A stretch of 64,000 nt of DNA. It comes from DATDQA01 sp035292505. Lineage in GTDB: Bacteria > Bacteroidota > Bacteroidia > Chitinophagales > Saprospiraceae. Below the pieces are notes generated by a model. It ran no database searches. It saw only the letters and a list, made by a program, of their open reading frames with translations, and had not been told where the DNA came from. Shown piece after piece: positions 8,815 through 16,900 of this stretch (within the stretch, counting starts at the first letter, position 1; each line of letters begins with the position of its first letter). The stretch is taken from positions 74,824 through 138,823 of the forward strand of contig DATDQA010000022.1 of assembly GCA_035292505.1 (NCBI GenBank), written 5' to 3'. Made by a program: the position numbers and the translations under genes.

Positions 8815-10338
8815 TTATTTATACCTGCGTTTGGTTTGCTTTGTATTCTGACCTCCGAAATCTAATCCGCCCGTGACTTCATCTATCGAAGCCCCGCCGG
8901 TACGGGTCATTGCACACCGGAATCCGACTACACGTGACGCTGCTTTTTCATTCATAAATCTTCTCGCACCGGGAGAGAGCCAAAACAATCTGTCAGCCCA
9001 GGACCCGCCTTTGACGACACGGACGCTGTCATTAATCAACGTATGCACGCCATATGAATATTCAGCAGCACTGAGACTATCTCCATCCCAATAATCCGAG
9101 ACATCGCCGCGATCATAGTTTTCCCGTGGTTCCGCTTCTTCATCAGTCACCATTCTGTAGCGTAAATGGCCAAGACTATCCTTTTGTACAGGTTTACCTG
9201 ATTCATCAAGGACAACACTTTGGAATTTGTTTCCACGGAAAGGATTCAAATCATGATTTTCAACATCCCGAAGAGTCACCTGGGTCATAGGACGATATAG
9301 GTCTTCCGTCCATTCGCTCACGTTGCCGGCCATGTTATACAATCCGAAGTCGTTCGGATAGAAACTTCTCACAGAGGCGGGGAAAGGTGCGTTGTCATTG
9401 AGTTTGCCCGCAATACCCATATAGTCACCACGGCTTCGTTTAAAATTTGCCAACATTTGACCCTGGTACTTGTCATTTCGCTTATACCTGGCAGTATTCC
9501 CGTCCCAGGGGAAATTTCTGCGGTCAGTTATCAACTCATCCTTTTCAGTCACCTGATTCCCAATAAGCGCCAGTGCAGCATATTCCCACTCAGCCTCTGT
9601 TGGTAATCTATACCGGGGTAACAGAATGCCATCTTCAAAGCGGACAGGACGTTCACCACCTGTTGCAAGATCCGGAAGGTTCTCGCGCACACTGCCTTCA
9701 TATTGCCTCGCCAGGTACGCATCCGTAGCAAATACATCAGAATCTTTTTGTTGCGGATTCGGGTTCAGAATGCCACGCTCTATCAGGATCATTTCATTCA
9801 CCCTGTCAGTACGCCAATCAGCATACTTGCGAGCCTGATACCAATTGACACCCACAACCGGGTAATCATCGAAGCCTGGATGGCGGAAATAGGTCTCTAC
9901 CAGCGGCTCATTGTACGCCAGTTCCTCACGCCATACCAGAGTATCCGGGAGGATATCCACAATCGCTTGCGGATAGCTGGCGCCATAGGCCTGCCTTGTC
10001 CAATAGACAAACCAGCGATAGTCAATATTCGCAACTTCAGTCTCATCCATATAGAAAGACGACACTGTCACTCTGCGGGGCACATTGTTCCATTCGTAAG
10101 TCACATCGTCCTCTGTCTGTCCCATTAGAAATGTTCCACCTTCAACGGGTACCAGGTTTGGGCCAGTAACCTGACCTTCATAATCCAATTTCTCAAAGCC
10201 ACCCCAGGCTTGATCATTGTACTTCCAGCCGGTGGTAGCCGACCGCTCGCCCTTGTTCCCGCAGGCAGATCCAAAAACCAAGCAGAAACCTGTGAGGATC
10301 ACAAATGCATTTTTCATCTTAGAAATCCGGTTTTTCAT
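8815..10338 (-). CDS. gldJ: T9SS/gliding lipoprotein GldJ (FGE-sulfatase fold)
   Basis: 507 residues. A lipoprotein signal with lipobox VFGSAC gives a lipidated Cys at about 27. The rest is a formylglycine-generating-enzyme-like domain typical of GldJ/GldK: VEGGTFLMG, YMDETEVANIDYRWF, PVVGVNWYQARKYADWRTDRVNE, RLPTEAEWEYAA and a terminal FRCAMTR strand. The match is closest to GldJ, which supports assembly and stability of the gliding motor and T9SS ring at the outer membrane. Its place beside porU, a porP/sprF homologue and murF is the usual Bacteroidota arrangement. Upstream is a -7 box (10350-10357). Confidence 0.9.
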   Translation of the reverse strand: MKNRISKMKNAFVILTGFCLVFGSACGNKGERSATTGWKYNDQAWGGFEKLDYEGQVTGPNLVPVEGGTFLMGQTEDDVTYEWNNVPRRVTVSSFYMDETEVANIDYRWFVYWTRQAYGASYPQAIVDILPDTLVWREELAYNEPLVETYFRHPGFDDYPVVGVNWYQARKYADWRTDRVNEMILIERGILNPNPQQKDSDVFATDAYLARQYEGSVRENLPDLATGGERPVRFEDGILLPRYRLPTEAEWEYAALALIGNQVTEKDELITDRRNFPWDGNTARYKRNDKYQGQMLANFKRSRGDYMGIAGKLNDNAPFPASVRSFYPNDFGLYNMAGNVSEWTEDLYRPMTQVTLRDVENHDLNPFRGNKFQSVVLDESGKPVQKDSLGHLRYRMVTDEEAEPRENYDRGDVSDYWDGDSLSAAEYSYGVHTLINDSVRVVKGGSWADRLFWLSPGARRFMNEKAASRVVGFRCAMTRTGGASIDEVTGGLDFGGQNTKQTKRRYK

Positions 10339-10349
10339 GAAATGAGGCG

Positions 10350-10357
10350 CAAAGATA
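10350..10357 (-). promoter_or_regulatory. Candidate -7 box for gldJ
   Basis: TATCTTTG (minus strand) ends 12 bases before the gldJ ATG, in the short gap after the porP/sprF stop. The leader would be only about seven bases. No -33 element is seen, so gldJ may also be read through from the upstream gene. Confidence 0.4.
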
Positions 10358-10377
10358 ATGTTTTCAATATGTTGTAC

Positions 10378-11466
10378 TTATCTGAAAAGGCTCAGGCAAT
10401 CATTGTATTGAGATTCGCCCTGTCCGTCGTCAAGATTGATCATGATGCCCAGCTCATGACTCCCGCCTGACTTGTAGGACAAAGCTGAAATCGTCACGTC
10501 ATAACTATAGGTGATGCGAAGTGAACCTTTGCGTAAGCCTACGGCTCCGATCACCGCATCCGGGTCTGATCCTGCATGCCTGTACCAGAAACCTCCGTAG
10601 ATATCACCCATTCCAACAAACGTACCAAGAATCAACTGCTGGAATGGCCCTTGCCGGACATACATCATGCCCGGTGAAATAAACGTCTTCCACCTGCCCT
10701 TATTGCCCGATGTCAGAGGGAGTTCTGCGCCAATGTGAACATTCCAACGCAATGGGAGCCCGCTAGTCAGGTTTTCGCTGCCGCTTAAATATGACTGCCG
10801 GGGAGTATTCAAATGTCTGATACTCAGCCCTGCATAAAGTTTTCTACTGTAAATGACGCCACCTGTACCCATATCGAGGTAGGTAAGGCTCAGGTCGTCC
10901 GGATATACTTCGTCAGTGGGGACTGGTGTCCCGCCGGGAGAAACGGGTCCAAACTCAGGGTCTAACTGGTCACTGAACACAAGCTTTTGCCAATTCAGCC
11001 TGGATTGGACTATACCCAGTTCGATTCCCCATCTGATTTGCCATTCCCTGTCGATACGAAGCCGGTATGAGTATATTGCCGCTGCCTTGTTTGTCTTGAG
11101 AATGCCATCCCCGGCATTATCAGCCTGTAAATAGATCCCGATACCGCTATTGTAGTCCTCGAAATACTGATCATAGGACAACGCATAAGTCTGGTAGGCA
11201 TTATTCAAAGAAGGCCATTGGTTCCGATAGTTTATCGCAAAGTTGGGCTTATATGCCACCCCAGCCAACCCTGGGTTTAGCTGCAGAGGGGCTGAATAAA
11301 ACTGACTGAACACGGGATCCTGTCCAGATCCATTCAAAATTGAAACCACGAGCAGAATGGGTACCAAAATCCATTTGATGTCCGGATCATGCCAAACAAA
11401 TGCTTTCCCGTAATCTTGATTGCTTCTATGATGTGTTTCCATTTTTATCACAAGGCAAAGTAGCAA
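10378..11466 (-). CDS. PorP/SprF family type IX secretion membrane protein
   Basis: Up to 362 residues. After a hydrophobic signal segment (ILVPILLVVSILNGSG) come the family hallmarks DPVFSQFYSAPLQLNPGLAG and NYRNQWP, then alternating beta-strands of an outer-membrane barrel. PorP/SprF proteins help secrete or anchor particular T9SS cargo at the surface, often a neighbouring adhesin. Here the neighbours are gldJ downstream and porU divergently. The N-terminus is unsettled: ATG at 11466 or 11442 both leave an unusually long hydrophilic stretch before the signal, so the true start may lie further in. Confidence 0.85.
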   Translation of the reverse strand: MLLCLVIKMETHHRSNQDYGKAFVWHDPDIKWILVPILLVVSILNGSGQDPVFSQFYSAPLQLNPGLAGVAYKPNFAINYRNQWPSLNNAYQTYALSYDQYFEDYNSGIGIYLQADNAGDGILKTNKAAAIYSYRLRIDREWQIRWGIELGIVQSRLNWQKLVFSDQLDPEFGPVSPGGTPVPTDEVYPDDLSLTYLDMGTGGVIYSRKLYAGLSIRHLNTPRQSYLSGSENLTSGLPLRWNVHIGAELPLTSGNKGRWKTFISPGMMYVRQGPFQQLILGTFVGMGDIYGGFWYRHAGSDPDAVIGAVGLRKGSLRITYSYDVTISALSYKSGGSHELGIMINLDDGQGESQYNDCLSLFR

Positions 11467-11583
11467 AGGTCGCCGAATGTCGCCATCGCGGCTTTTAGAG
11501 CCTTCTTAATTCTCTATCTTTCGGCAATACAAGTTTTTGTGGATCGTTCATCCGGTATCAGTGTTATTATCTACCCCTTCACG

Positions 11584-14500
11584 ATGAAGAAACGCCTACT
11601 ATCTTTAATTCGTATCCCAGTGCTTTTGCTCGTCCTCACTTTGTCGGCAGACGCACAAACAAGCACATCCGTCCTAAGCCAGGGACAATTCTATAAAATC
11701 GCAGTCTCAGAACCCGGGATTTATAAACTAGATGCCTCTTTTCTTAATGGTACTGCCGGTATCGACCTCTCTCAGACTCCCGCAAATAAGATCACCCTTT
11801 GGACAAATGGGGGTGGTGTCTTGCAACAATTGACAACGGCACCCAGAATAGATGATCTACGGGAAGTGGCGATGCATGGTGTAGGGATAGCCGATGGTAA
11901 AGTGGATGCGAGTGATTATTTTTTGTTTTACGCGGAAGGGCCGGATCATTGGACATATACACCTTCTGATGGCAAGTTTCACAAAACAAAGAATATCTAT
12001 GACACGCAGAATTATTATTTCATCTGCGTTTCTGATAGAATCGCTACCGCCATTCTCTCCCGTACTTCACTTGGTGAAGGAGAAATGACTATTTCACAAT
12101 TTGATGACTACCAGAGTATCGAGGTCGATCGCGTGAATCTTTTGGGCAAGTTCCGGCCACCGGGATCAGGACAGCGTTGGTTTGGAGATGAGTTCTCTAC
12201 GACACGCCAGAGGGATTATGAAATCACGTTTCCAAATATTGTCACGGCAGCTGATGTGCTTTGTACCATGGAATTCGCTGGTCGTTGTGATGAGAGCACG
12301 CAGATATCTGCGGAGTTCAACAGCAACACATTCAACGCGTCAATCAGTGGAGTGGCAACGGGAGAAGTCGAAGCCGACTTCGCACGCATCATCCGGCTCA
12401 CCGATGTCTATAGTGCGACGGAAGATCGGCAGAGTATACGCATCTCCTATCCACAGATATCTGCGACTTCCTCGGGCTGGTTGGATTTTATTGAGTTACA
12501 GGCCAGGCGGCAGTTATTGTTTAATGGGGCACCTCTACAGTTCAGGTCAATAGAAACCCAGGATCTCAATTCTGCGGAATATGTACTCTCAGGGCTCTCA
12601 GGTACGGAAGTGATCTGGGACATTACGGATCCTCAGCGACCAATCACCCAAGAATATTTTTTCGATGGTGGAAATGGCCGGTATGCGGTGACAAGTGATG
12701 GCTTGATGCGTGAATTCATCAGCTTCTTACCTGCCAACAACTTCCCCACGCCATCTCCGATCGGAGTGGTGCCAAATCAAAATCTGCATGGAATTCAGGA
12801 TGCAGATTTAGTGATACTCTATCATCCCGATTTCGTCGAACCAGCATTGCGACTTGCGCAGCATCGTCTGGAGCACAATGGATATCTCGTTGAGACTATT
12901 TCCATTGACGCCCTCATGAATGAATTTGCCGGAGGCGGTCAGGATGCGACTGCCATTCGTGACTTTGCGCGGATGCTCAAAGCGCGTTCACCCCGATTCC
13001 GGTTTCTGCTTTTGTTTGGCGATGGGTCCTATGATATGCGTCATTTCAATCAGGATCAGACAGACGAAAACTTTATCCCTGTATTTGAAACCGCAGAATC
13101 GATGAACCCCATCCGGTCATTCCCTTCTGATGATTACTTTGCTCTTCTCAGTGATGATGAAGGGAAGGATTTGAAAGGAGCGATTGAAATTGCAGTTGGC
13201 AGGTTTCCTGTAAGCACTCCCGAGGAGGCAAATGCTGTTGTCAATAAAATCATCCAGTATGATACTAATCCTGCGATGCACGGAGATTGGCGCCTGGGTA
13301 TCGCCTATGTGGCAGATGACGAGGATAGCAATCAGCATCTTCAACAAACAGAAGATGTGGCAAACACACAAATGAGCACGCACGCGAAGTACAATGTCAG
13401 GAAGATCTACCTGGATGCTTTTCAACAAATGAATACACCGGGAGGAGACCGGTATCCAGACGTGAATGCTGCTATCAATGCTGCCATACAGCAAGGAACG
13501 CTGATCCTCAACTATTTTGGACATGGAGGCCCTGCGGGCTGGACGCAAGAACGTGTGCTGGGAATCCCGGATATTCAGTCATGGACAAATTTTACCAGGC
13601 TTCCTTTATTTATTACAGCAACATGTTCTTTTACACCATACGATGAACCAAGCCTGGAATCTGCCGGTGAGATGGTATTTCTGAACCCTTCCGGAGGTGC
13701 CATCGGCCTGCTTACCACAGTGCGGGCAGTATATTCCTCTTCCAATAAACGACTCACTTCAGAAGTATTTGAGCGCATTCTCCTGGAAGAAAATGGTGGC
13801 CAGTTGACAATCGGTGAAGTCATGGTCCTCGCGAAGAACAGTAATCATCAGGACACGGTGGATGTCAATGCCCGTAAATTTGCTATCATCGGTGATGCCT
13901 CGATGAAACTTGCTATTCCTGAACATGATATTGTCATTACAGCAATTAATGGACATGCTACTGGTACAGGCACACTCGATACGGCGCGTGCTCTCGAACA
14001 AGTGCGGCTTTCGGGAGAAATACGAAGCAAGCAAGGTGTGAAATTGACTCAATTCAATGGAGTGCTGACAGGCACCATCTTTGATAAACCAACTAAACTC
14101 AAAACGCTGGCAAATGATCCAAAGAGCTTTGAAAAAGAATTTGAAACACAGACAAAAGTGCTCTTCAAAGGATCTGTAAGTGTCACGAATGGTGAGTTCT
14201 CACTCTCATTTGTCATCCCACAGGACATCAGCTTTAAATATGGCGAAGGTAAAGTGAGCCTATATGCCACTGATGGTAGCGCCAATGATGCAGCAGGCAT
14301 GTACGACGATTTGATCATAGGAGGTAGTTCGACAGGACTGAGTGATACAGAGGGCCCGGTGATACAGATTTTTGCAGACAATGAAAATTTCAGATCAGGC
14401 GATGAAACAGGCCCGAATCCAACAATGCTGATCAAACTCAGTGACAGTAGCGGAATCAATATCTCAGGAAACAGTATTGGGCATGATCTCGAGGGTATTT

Positions 14501-15024
14501 TGGACGATGATTCGCGCACATCGTTTGTATTAAATGACCGCTATGTTTCAACAATTGATGATTACACGCGCGGAGAAGTTGTACTTCCGCTGGCAGAGTT
14601 GAGTACTGGTGTGCATACATTTAAGGTTGTGGCCTGGGATATTGCAAATAATTACTCCGAAGAGTCGATAGAGTTCAAAGTCGTCGAAAACCTGGACGAC
14701 GTTTTCGTAAATCTCAGGAATACCCCAAATCCATTTGGGACATCTACTCTCTTTGCGTTCGAACATCGTTTGGGGGATGGTCCAGTCAATGTCGAAATAG
14801 AGATCTTCACTGTCACCGGGAGGCTGGTGCAGAGGTTAAAAGCTGAAAATGCCGTGTCCACTGGAGGCACGATTGGTGGTATCGAATGGAATGGCTCAGG
14901 CCTGGCGGGTGACAGAATTCTCCCTGGAGCCTATTTCTATCGGGTACAGGTCGTAAGCCGCCCTGGAACCAGCGCTGAGCGCCTCTATGAAAGCCGCTTT
15001 GAGAAGCTGATCATGATGGATTAA
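11584..15024 (+). CDS. porU: Type IX secretion system signal peptidase PorU (family C25)
   Basis: 1146 residues from ATG 11584, chosen because the signal peptide MKKRLLSLIRIPVLLLVLTL starts there. An upstream ATG at 11539 adds 15 unsupported residues. A gingipain-like C25 peptidase domain carries FLLLFGDGSYD, the catalytic His in NYFGHGGPAGW (about 643) and the Cys in ITATCSFTPYDEPS (about 680). The C-terminal 100 residues (NTPNPFG ... GAYFYRVQV) form a T9SS-type sorting domain. PorU sits on the cell surface, removes cargo sorting domains and attaches cargo to a glycolipid. It is followed by porV. Confidence 0.93.
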   Translation: MKKRLLSLIRIPVLLLVLTLSADAQTSTSVLSQGQFYKIAVSEPGIYKLDASFLNGTAGIDLSQTPANKITLWTNGGGVLQQLTTAPRIDDLREVAMHGVGIADGKVDASDYFLFYAEGPDHWTYTPSDGKFHKTKNIYDTQNYYFICVSDRIATAILSRTSLGEGEMTISQFDDYQSIEVDRVNLLGKFRPPGSGQRWFGDEFSTTRQRDYEITFPNIVTAADVLCTMEFAGRCDESTQISAEFNSNTFNASISGVATGEVEADFARIIRLTDVYSATEDRQSIRISYPQISATSSGWLDFIELQARRQLLFNGAPLQFRSIETQDLNSAEYVLSGLSGTEVIWDITDPQRPITQEYFFDGGNGRYAVTSDGLMREFISFLPANNFPTPSPIGVVPNQNLHGIQDADLVILYHPDFVEPALRLAQHRLEHNGYLVETISIDALMNEFAGGGQDATAIRDFARMLKARSPRFRFLLLFGDGSYDMRHFNQDQTDENFIPVFETAESMNPIRSFPSDDYFALLSDDEGKDLKGAIEIAVGRFPVSTPEEANAVVNKIIQYDTNPAMHGDWRLGIAYVADDEDSNQHLQQTEDVANTQMSTHAKYNVRKIYLDAFQQMNTPGGDRYPDVNAAINAAIQQGTLILNYFGHGGPAGWTQERVLGIPDIQSWTNFTRLPLFITATCSFTPYDEPSLESAGEMVFLNPSGGAIGLLTTVRAVYSSSNKRLTSEVFERILLEENGGQLTIGEVMVLAKNSNHQDTVDVNARKFAIIGDASMKLAIPEHDIVITAINGHATGTGTLDTARALEQVRLSGEIRSKQGVKLTQFNGVLTGTIFDKPTKLKTLANDPKSFEKEFETQTKVLFKGSVSVTNGEFSLSFVIPQDISFKYGEGKVSLYATDGSANDAAGMYDDLIIGGSSTGLSDTEGPVIQIFADNENFRSGDETGPNPTMLIKLSDSSGINISGNSIGHDLEGILDDDSRTSFVLNDRYVSTIDDYTRGEVVLPLAELSTGVHTFKVVAWDIANNYSEESIEFKVVENLDDVFVNLRNTPNPFGTSTLFAFEHRLGDGPVNVEIEIFTVTGRLVQRLKAENAVSTGGTIGGIEWNGSGLAGDRILPGAYFYRVQVVSRPGTSAERLYESRFEKLIMMD

Positions 15025-15030
15025 TAACAG

Positions 15031-15053
15031 TCTGCCGGACAATATCCGGCAGA
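15031..15053 (+). terminator. Perfect hairpin between porU and porV
   Basis: Inverted repeat tctgccgg (15031-15038) and ccggcaga (15046-15053), loop of 7, starting seven bases after the porU stop. There is only a weak T stretch afterwards, so it may be a leaky terminator. The porV promoter box begins 10 bases later. Confidence 0.55.
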
Positions 15054-15062
15054 TTAAAGCAT

Positions 15063-15070
15063 TATATTTG
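15063..15070 (+). promoter_or_regulatory. Bacteroidota -7 box for porV
   Basis: TATATTTG matches TAnnTTTG and lies 27 bases before the ATG at 15098. It supports that start rather than the in-frame ATG at 15068, which overlaps the box. It would let porV be made independently of porU. No -33 TTTG is seen. Confidence 0.5.
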
Positions 15071-15097
15071 CGAACTTTTAAACTTCCAGATTATTCC

Positions 15098-16324
15098 ATG
15101 AGGAAATACACTCTTTTTTTGGCTTTCTCCACATTTGCATTTGGGCTTTTGTCAGCTCAAAACTGTGAATACGACCCAAGCACAGGCGAATGGCTCACCG
15201 CAGGAGGGCTTCCCTGTGTCAACACATTGATTACTTCGGTACCCTTTCTGCGGATTGTACCCGATGCCCGGTCTGCTGCGATGGGAGATGTTGGTGTGGC
15301 GATTTCGCCAGATGCGAATGCGATGCATTTCAATGCGTCTAAACTGGCTTTTGCCACCGAAGATGTGGGTGTCTCTGCCACGTACTCACCATGGCTCCGT
15401 TCACTGGGATTGTCAGATGTCTATCTGGCATATCTGACCGGCTATAAGAAGATCGATGATTTCCAGGCTCTCGGAATTGGCCTGAGATACTTCTCTCTCG
15501 GGCAGATTGACTTCCGGGATGATCAGGGCACGAATACCGGTTTCGGCAAGCCAAATGAATTCGAAATATCCCTTGCATATGCACGGAAACTTTCAGACAA
15601 TTTTTCTGCGGCATTAACTGGAAAATTTATTTACTCGAATCTTGCAGCCGGTGAGCAGGTTGGTGGTGTGGATATTACGGCTGGGACGTCAGGTGCTGTG
15701 GATTTGTCGGTTACCTATCAAAATGATATTAGTCTTGGCGCGATGCCAGCCACACTGAGAATTGGTGGTGCGATCACCAACGTTGGGTCTAAAATCTCAT
15801 ATACACGGAATCAATACCGGGATTTCTTACCTGCAAACCTGGGCATTGGTGGAGCGCTCGATATGGACTTCGACGATTTCAACCGGTTGACGTTCTCCTT
15901 CGATGTCAATAAACTCCTTGTACCAACACCACTCCATGACACTGATCCGAACTATGATAAGAATGCCAATGGTATTCCTGACCATCGTGAGAAATCTTTA
16001 TTCAGTGGGATTTTTGGATCATTCAGTGATGCCCCGAGTAAGGGGGAAGAATGGAAGGAATTCGCATTTTCTGTCGGAGCTGAATATTGGTATGATCAGC
16101 AGTTTGCAATACGCGCAGGATATTACTATGAAAATCCGATCAAAGGCAATAGGCAATTTCTGACTGCAGGGCTTGGATTGAAATATAACGTGTTTGGGTT
16201 GAACGTCTCCTATCTCATACCCACTTCGAATCAACGTAGCCCTTTGGACAATACCTTGAGGTTCTCTCTGCTCTTCAATTTTGAATCTGTCGCTTCGGAA
16301 GAGGTACCTTCTGACAATGGATAA
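15098..16324 (+). CDS. porV: Type IX secretion outer-membrane shuttle protein PorV (LptO)
   Basis: 408 residues from ATG 15098, with a signal peptide ending at LLSAQ. The mature start has NTLITSVPFLRIVPDARSAAMGD and then the FadL-like barrel pattern (NFSAALTGKFIYSNL, LRIGGAITNVGSKISY), both characteristic of PorV. PorV takes cargo from the SprA translocon and delivers it to PorU on the cell surface. The two genes are adjacent and in the same direction. A repeat-poor insert near residues 270-320 (DPNYDKNANGIPDH) looks like a calcium-type loop. A strong shared terminator follows. Confidence 0.94.
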   Translation: MRKYTLFLAFSTFAFGLLSAQNCEYDPSTGEWLTAGGLPCVNTLITSVPFLRIVPDARSAAMGDVGVAISPDANAMHFNASKLAFATEDVGVSATYSPWLRSLGLSDVYLAYLTGYKKIDDFQALGIGLRYFSLGQIDFRDDQGTNTGFGKPNEFEISLAYARKLSDNFSAALTGKFIYSNLAAGEQVGGVDITAGTSGAVDLSVTYQNDISLGAMPATLRIGGAITNVGSKISYTRNQYRDFLPANLGIGGALDMDFDDFNRLTFSFDVNKLLVPTPLHDTDPNYDKNANGIPDHREKSLFSGIFGSFSDAPSKGEEWKEFAFSVGAEYWYDQQFAIRAGYYYENPIKGNRQFLTAGLGLKYNVFGLNVSYLIPTSNQRSPLDNTLRFSLLFNFESVASEEVPSDNG

Positions 16325-16346
16325 GAAACATCGCGGTTCTTAAAAC

Positions 16347-16390
16347 AAATGAAAAAGGCTGCAATCGAAATGATGCAGCCTTTTTCATTT
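16347..16390. terminator. 17-bp bidirectional terminator shared by porV and rnpB
   Basis: Perfect inverted repeat (arms 16347-16363 and 16374-16390, loop 10) with GGCTGCA core and flanking A/T tracts. It ends porV on the plus strand and lies immediately after the RNase P RNA 3' end on the minus strand. Confidence 0.9.
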
Positions 16391-16781
16391 TGTATCTGCC
16401 TGTAAGCCGGATTCTGTCTCACAGCCCAAAACATGAACTGTGACGTCTATCATTTATCTATTCTGCCTACCCCTCCCGGTACCCAGCTAAGCTGAGCAAG
16501 AGCGAGCAACCCCATCCGGGATATACGTGGCATTTCAACCCGCAGGGTTTATCTCCCGCCAGGTTACCCTGTCAGGACGTGCGCTCTTACCGCACGTTTT
16601 CACCCTTACCTTCAATCACGGCCTTGAAAGGCCATGCTTTTCAGGCGGTATATTTTCTGTGACACTTTCCGTTCTTCTTTCGAAGACCCACCTTTTCAGA
16701 TGGTACGGTGCTCTATGTTGTCCGGACTTTCCTCCATCCCGATGCAGAAACACCTGAACAGCGATAGACCAGCAGATACAG
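16391..16781 (-). ncRNA. rnpB: RNase P RNA
   Basis: About 390 bases, typical for a bacterial type A RNase P RNA, the catalytic subunit that trims tRNA 5' ends. On the minus strand GGAGGAAAGTCCGG (near 16720-16735) is the conserved P4/CR-I region, and the 3' part reads ACAGAATCCGGCTTACAGG. The ends pair: gtatctgc near 16772-16779 (5' strand of helix P1) with gcagatac near 16392-16399. That pairing sets the ends used here to within a few bases. Short reading frames crossing this region are not genes. No promoter box was recognised upstream. Confidence 0.93.
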
Positions 16782-16864
16782 TACAAAGAACGACAACTTG
16801 GTCTGAATGGTTTTGAAGGCCCTTCTGATGTAATATAACCGGTATTTACTATCTATAAAATACT

Positions 16865-16872
16865 TAATTTCG
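16865..16872 (+). promoter_or_regulatory. Bacteroidota -7 box for the sensor kinase gene
   Basis: TAATTTCG fits TAnnTTYG and lies 28 bases before the ATG at 16901, the same spacing as for the E2 and porV genes. No -33 element is seen. Confidence 0.4.
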
Positions 16873-16900
16873 CGATTATTACATATACTTCATTAGTATA

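Noticed and set aside
16527..16816. Reading frames across the RNase P region
   Set aside because: The sequence is explained by the RNase P RNA motifs and paired ends; the frames have no recognisable protein features.
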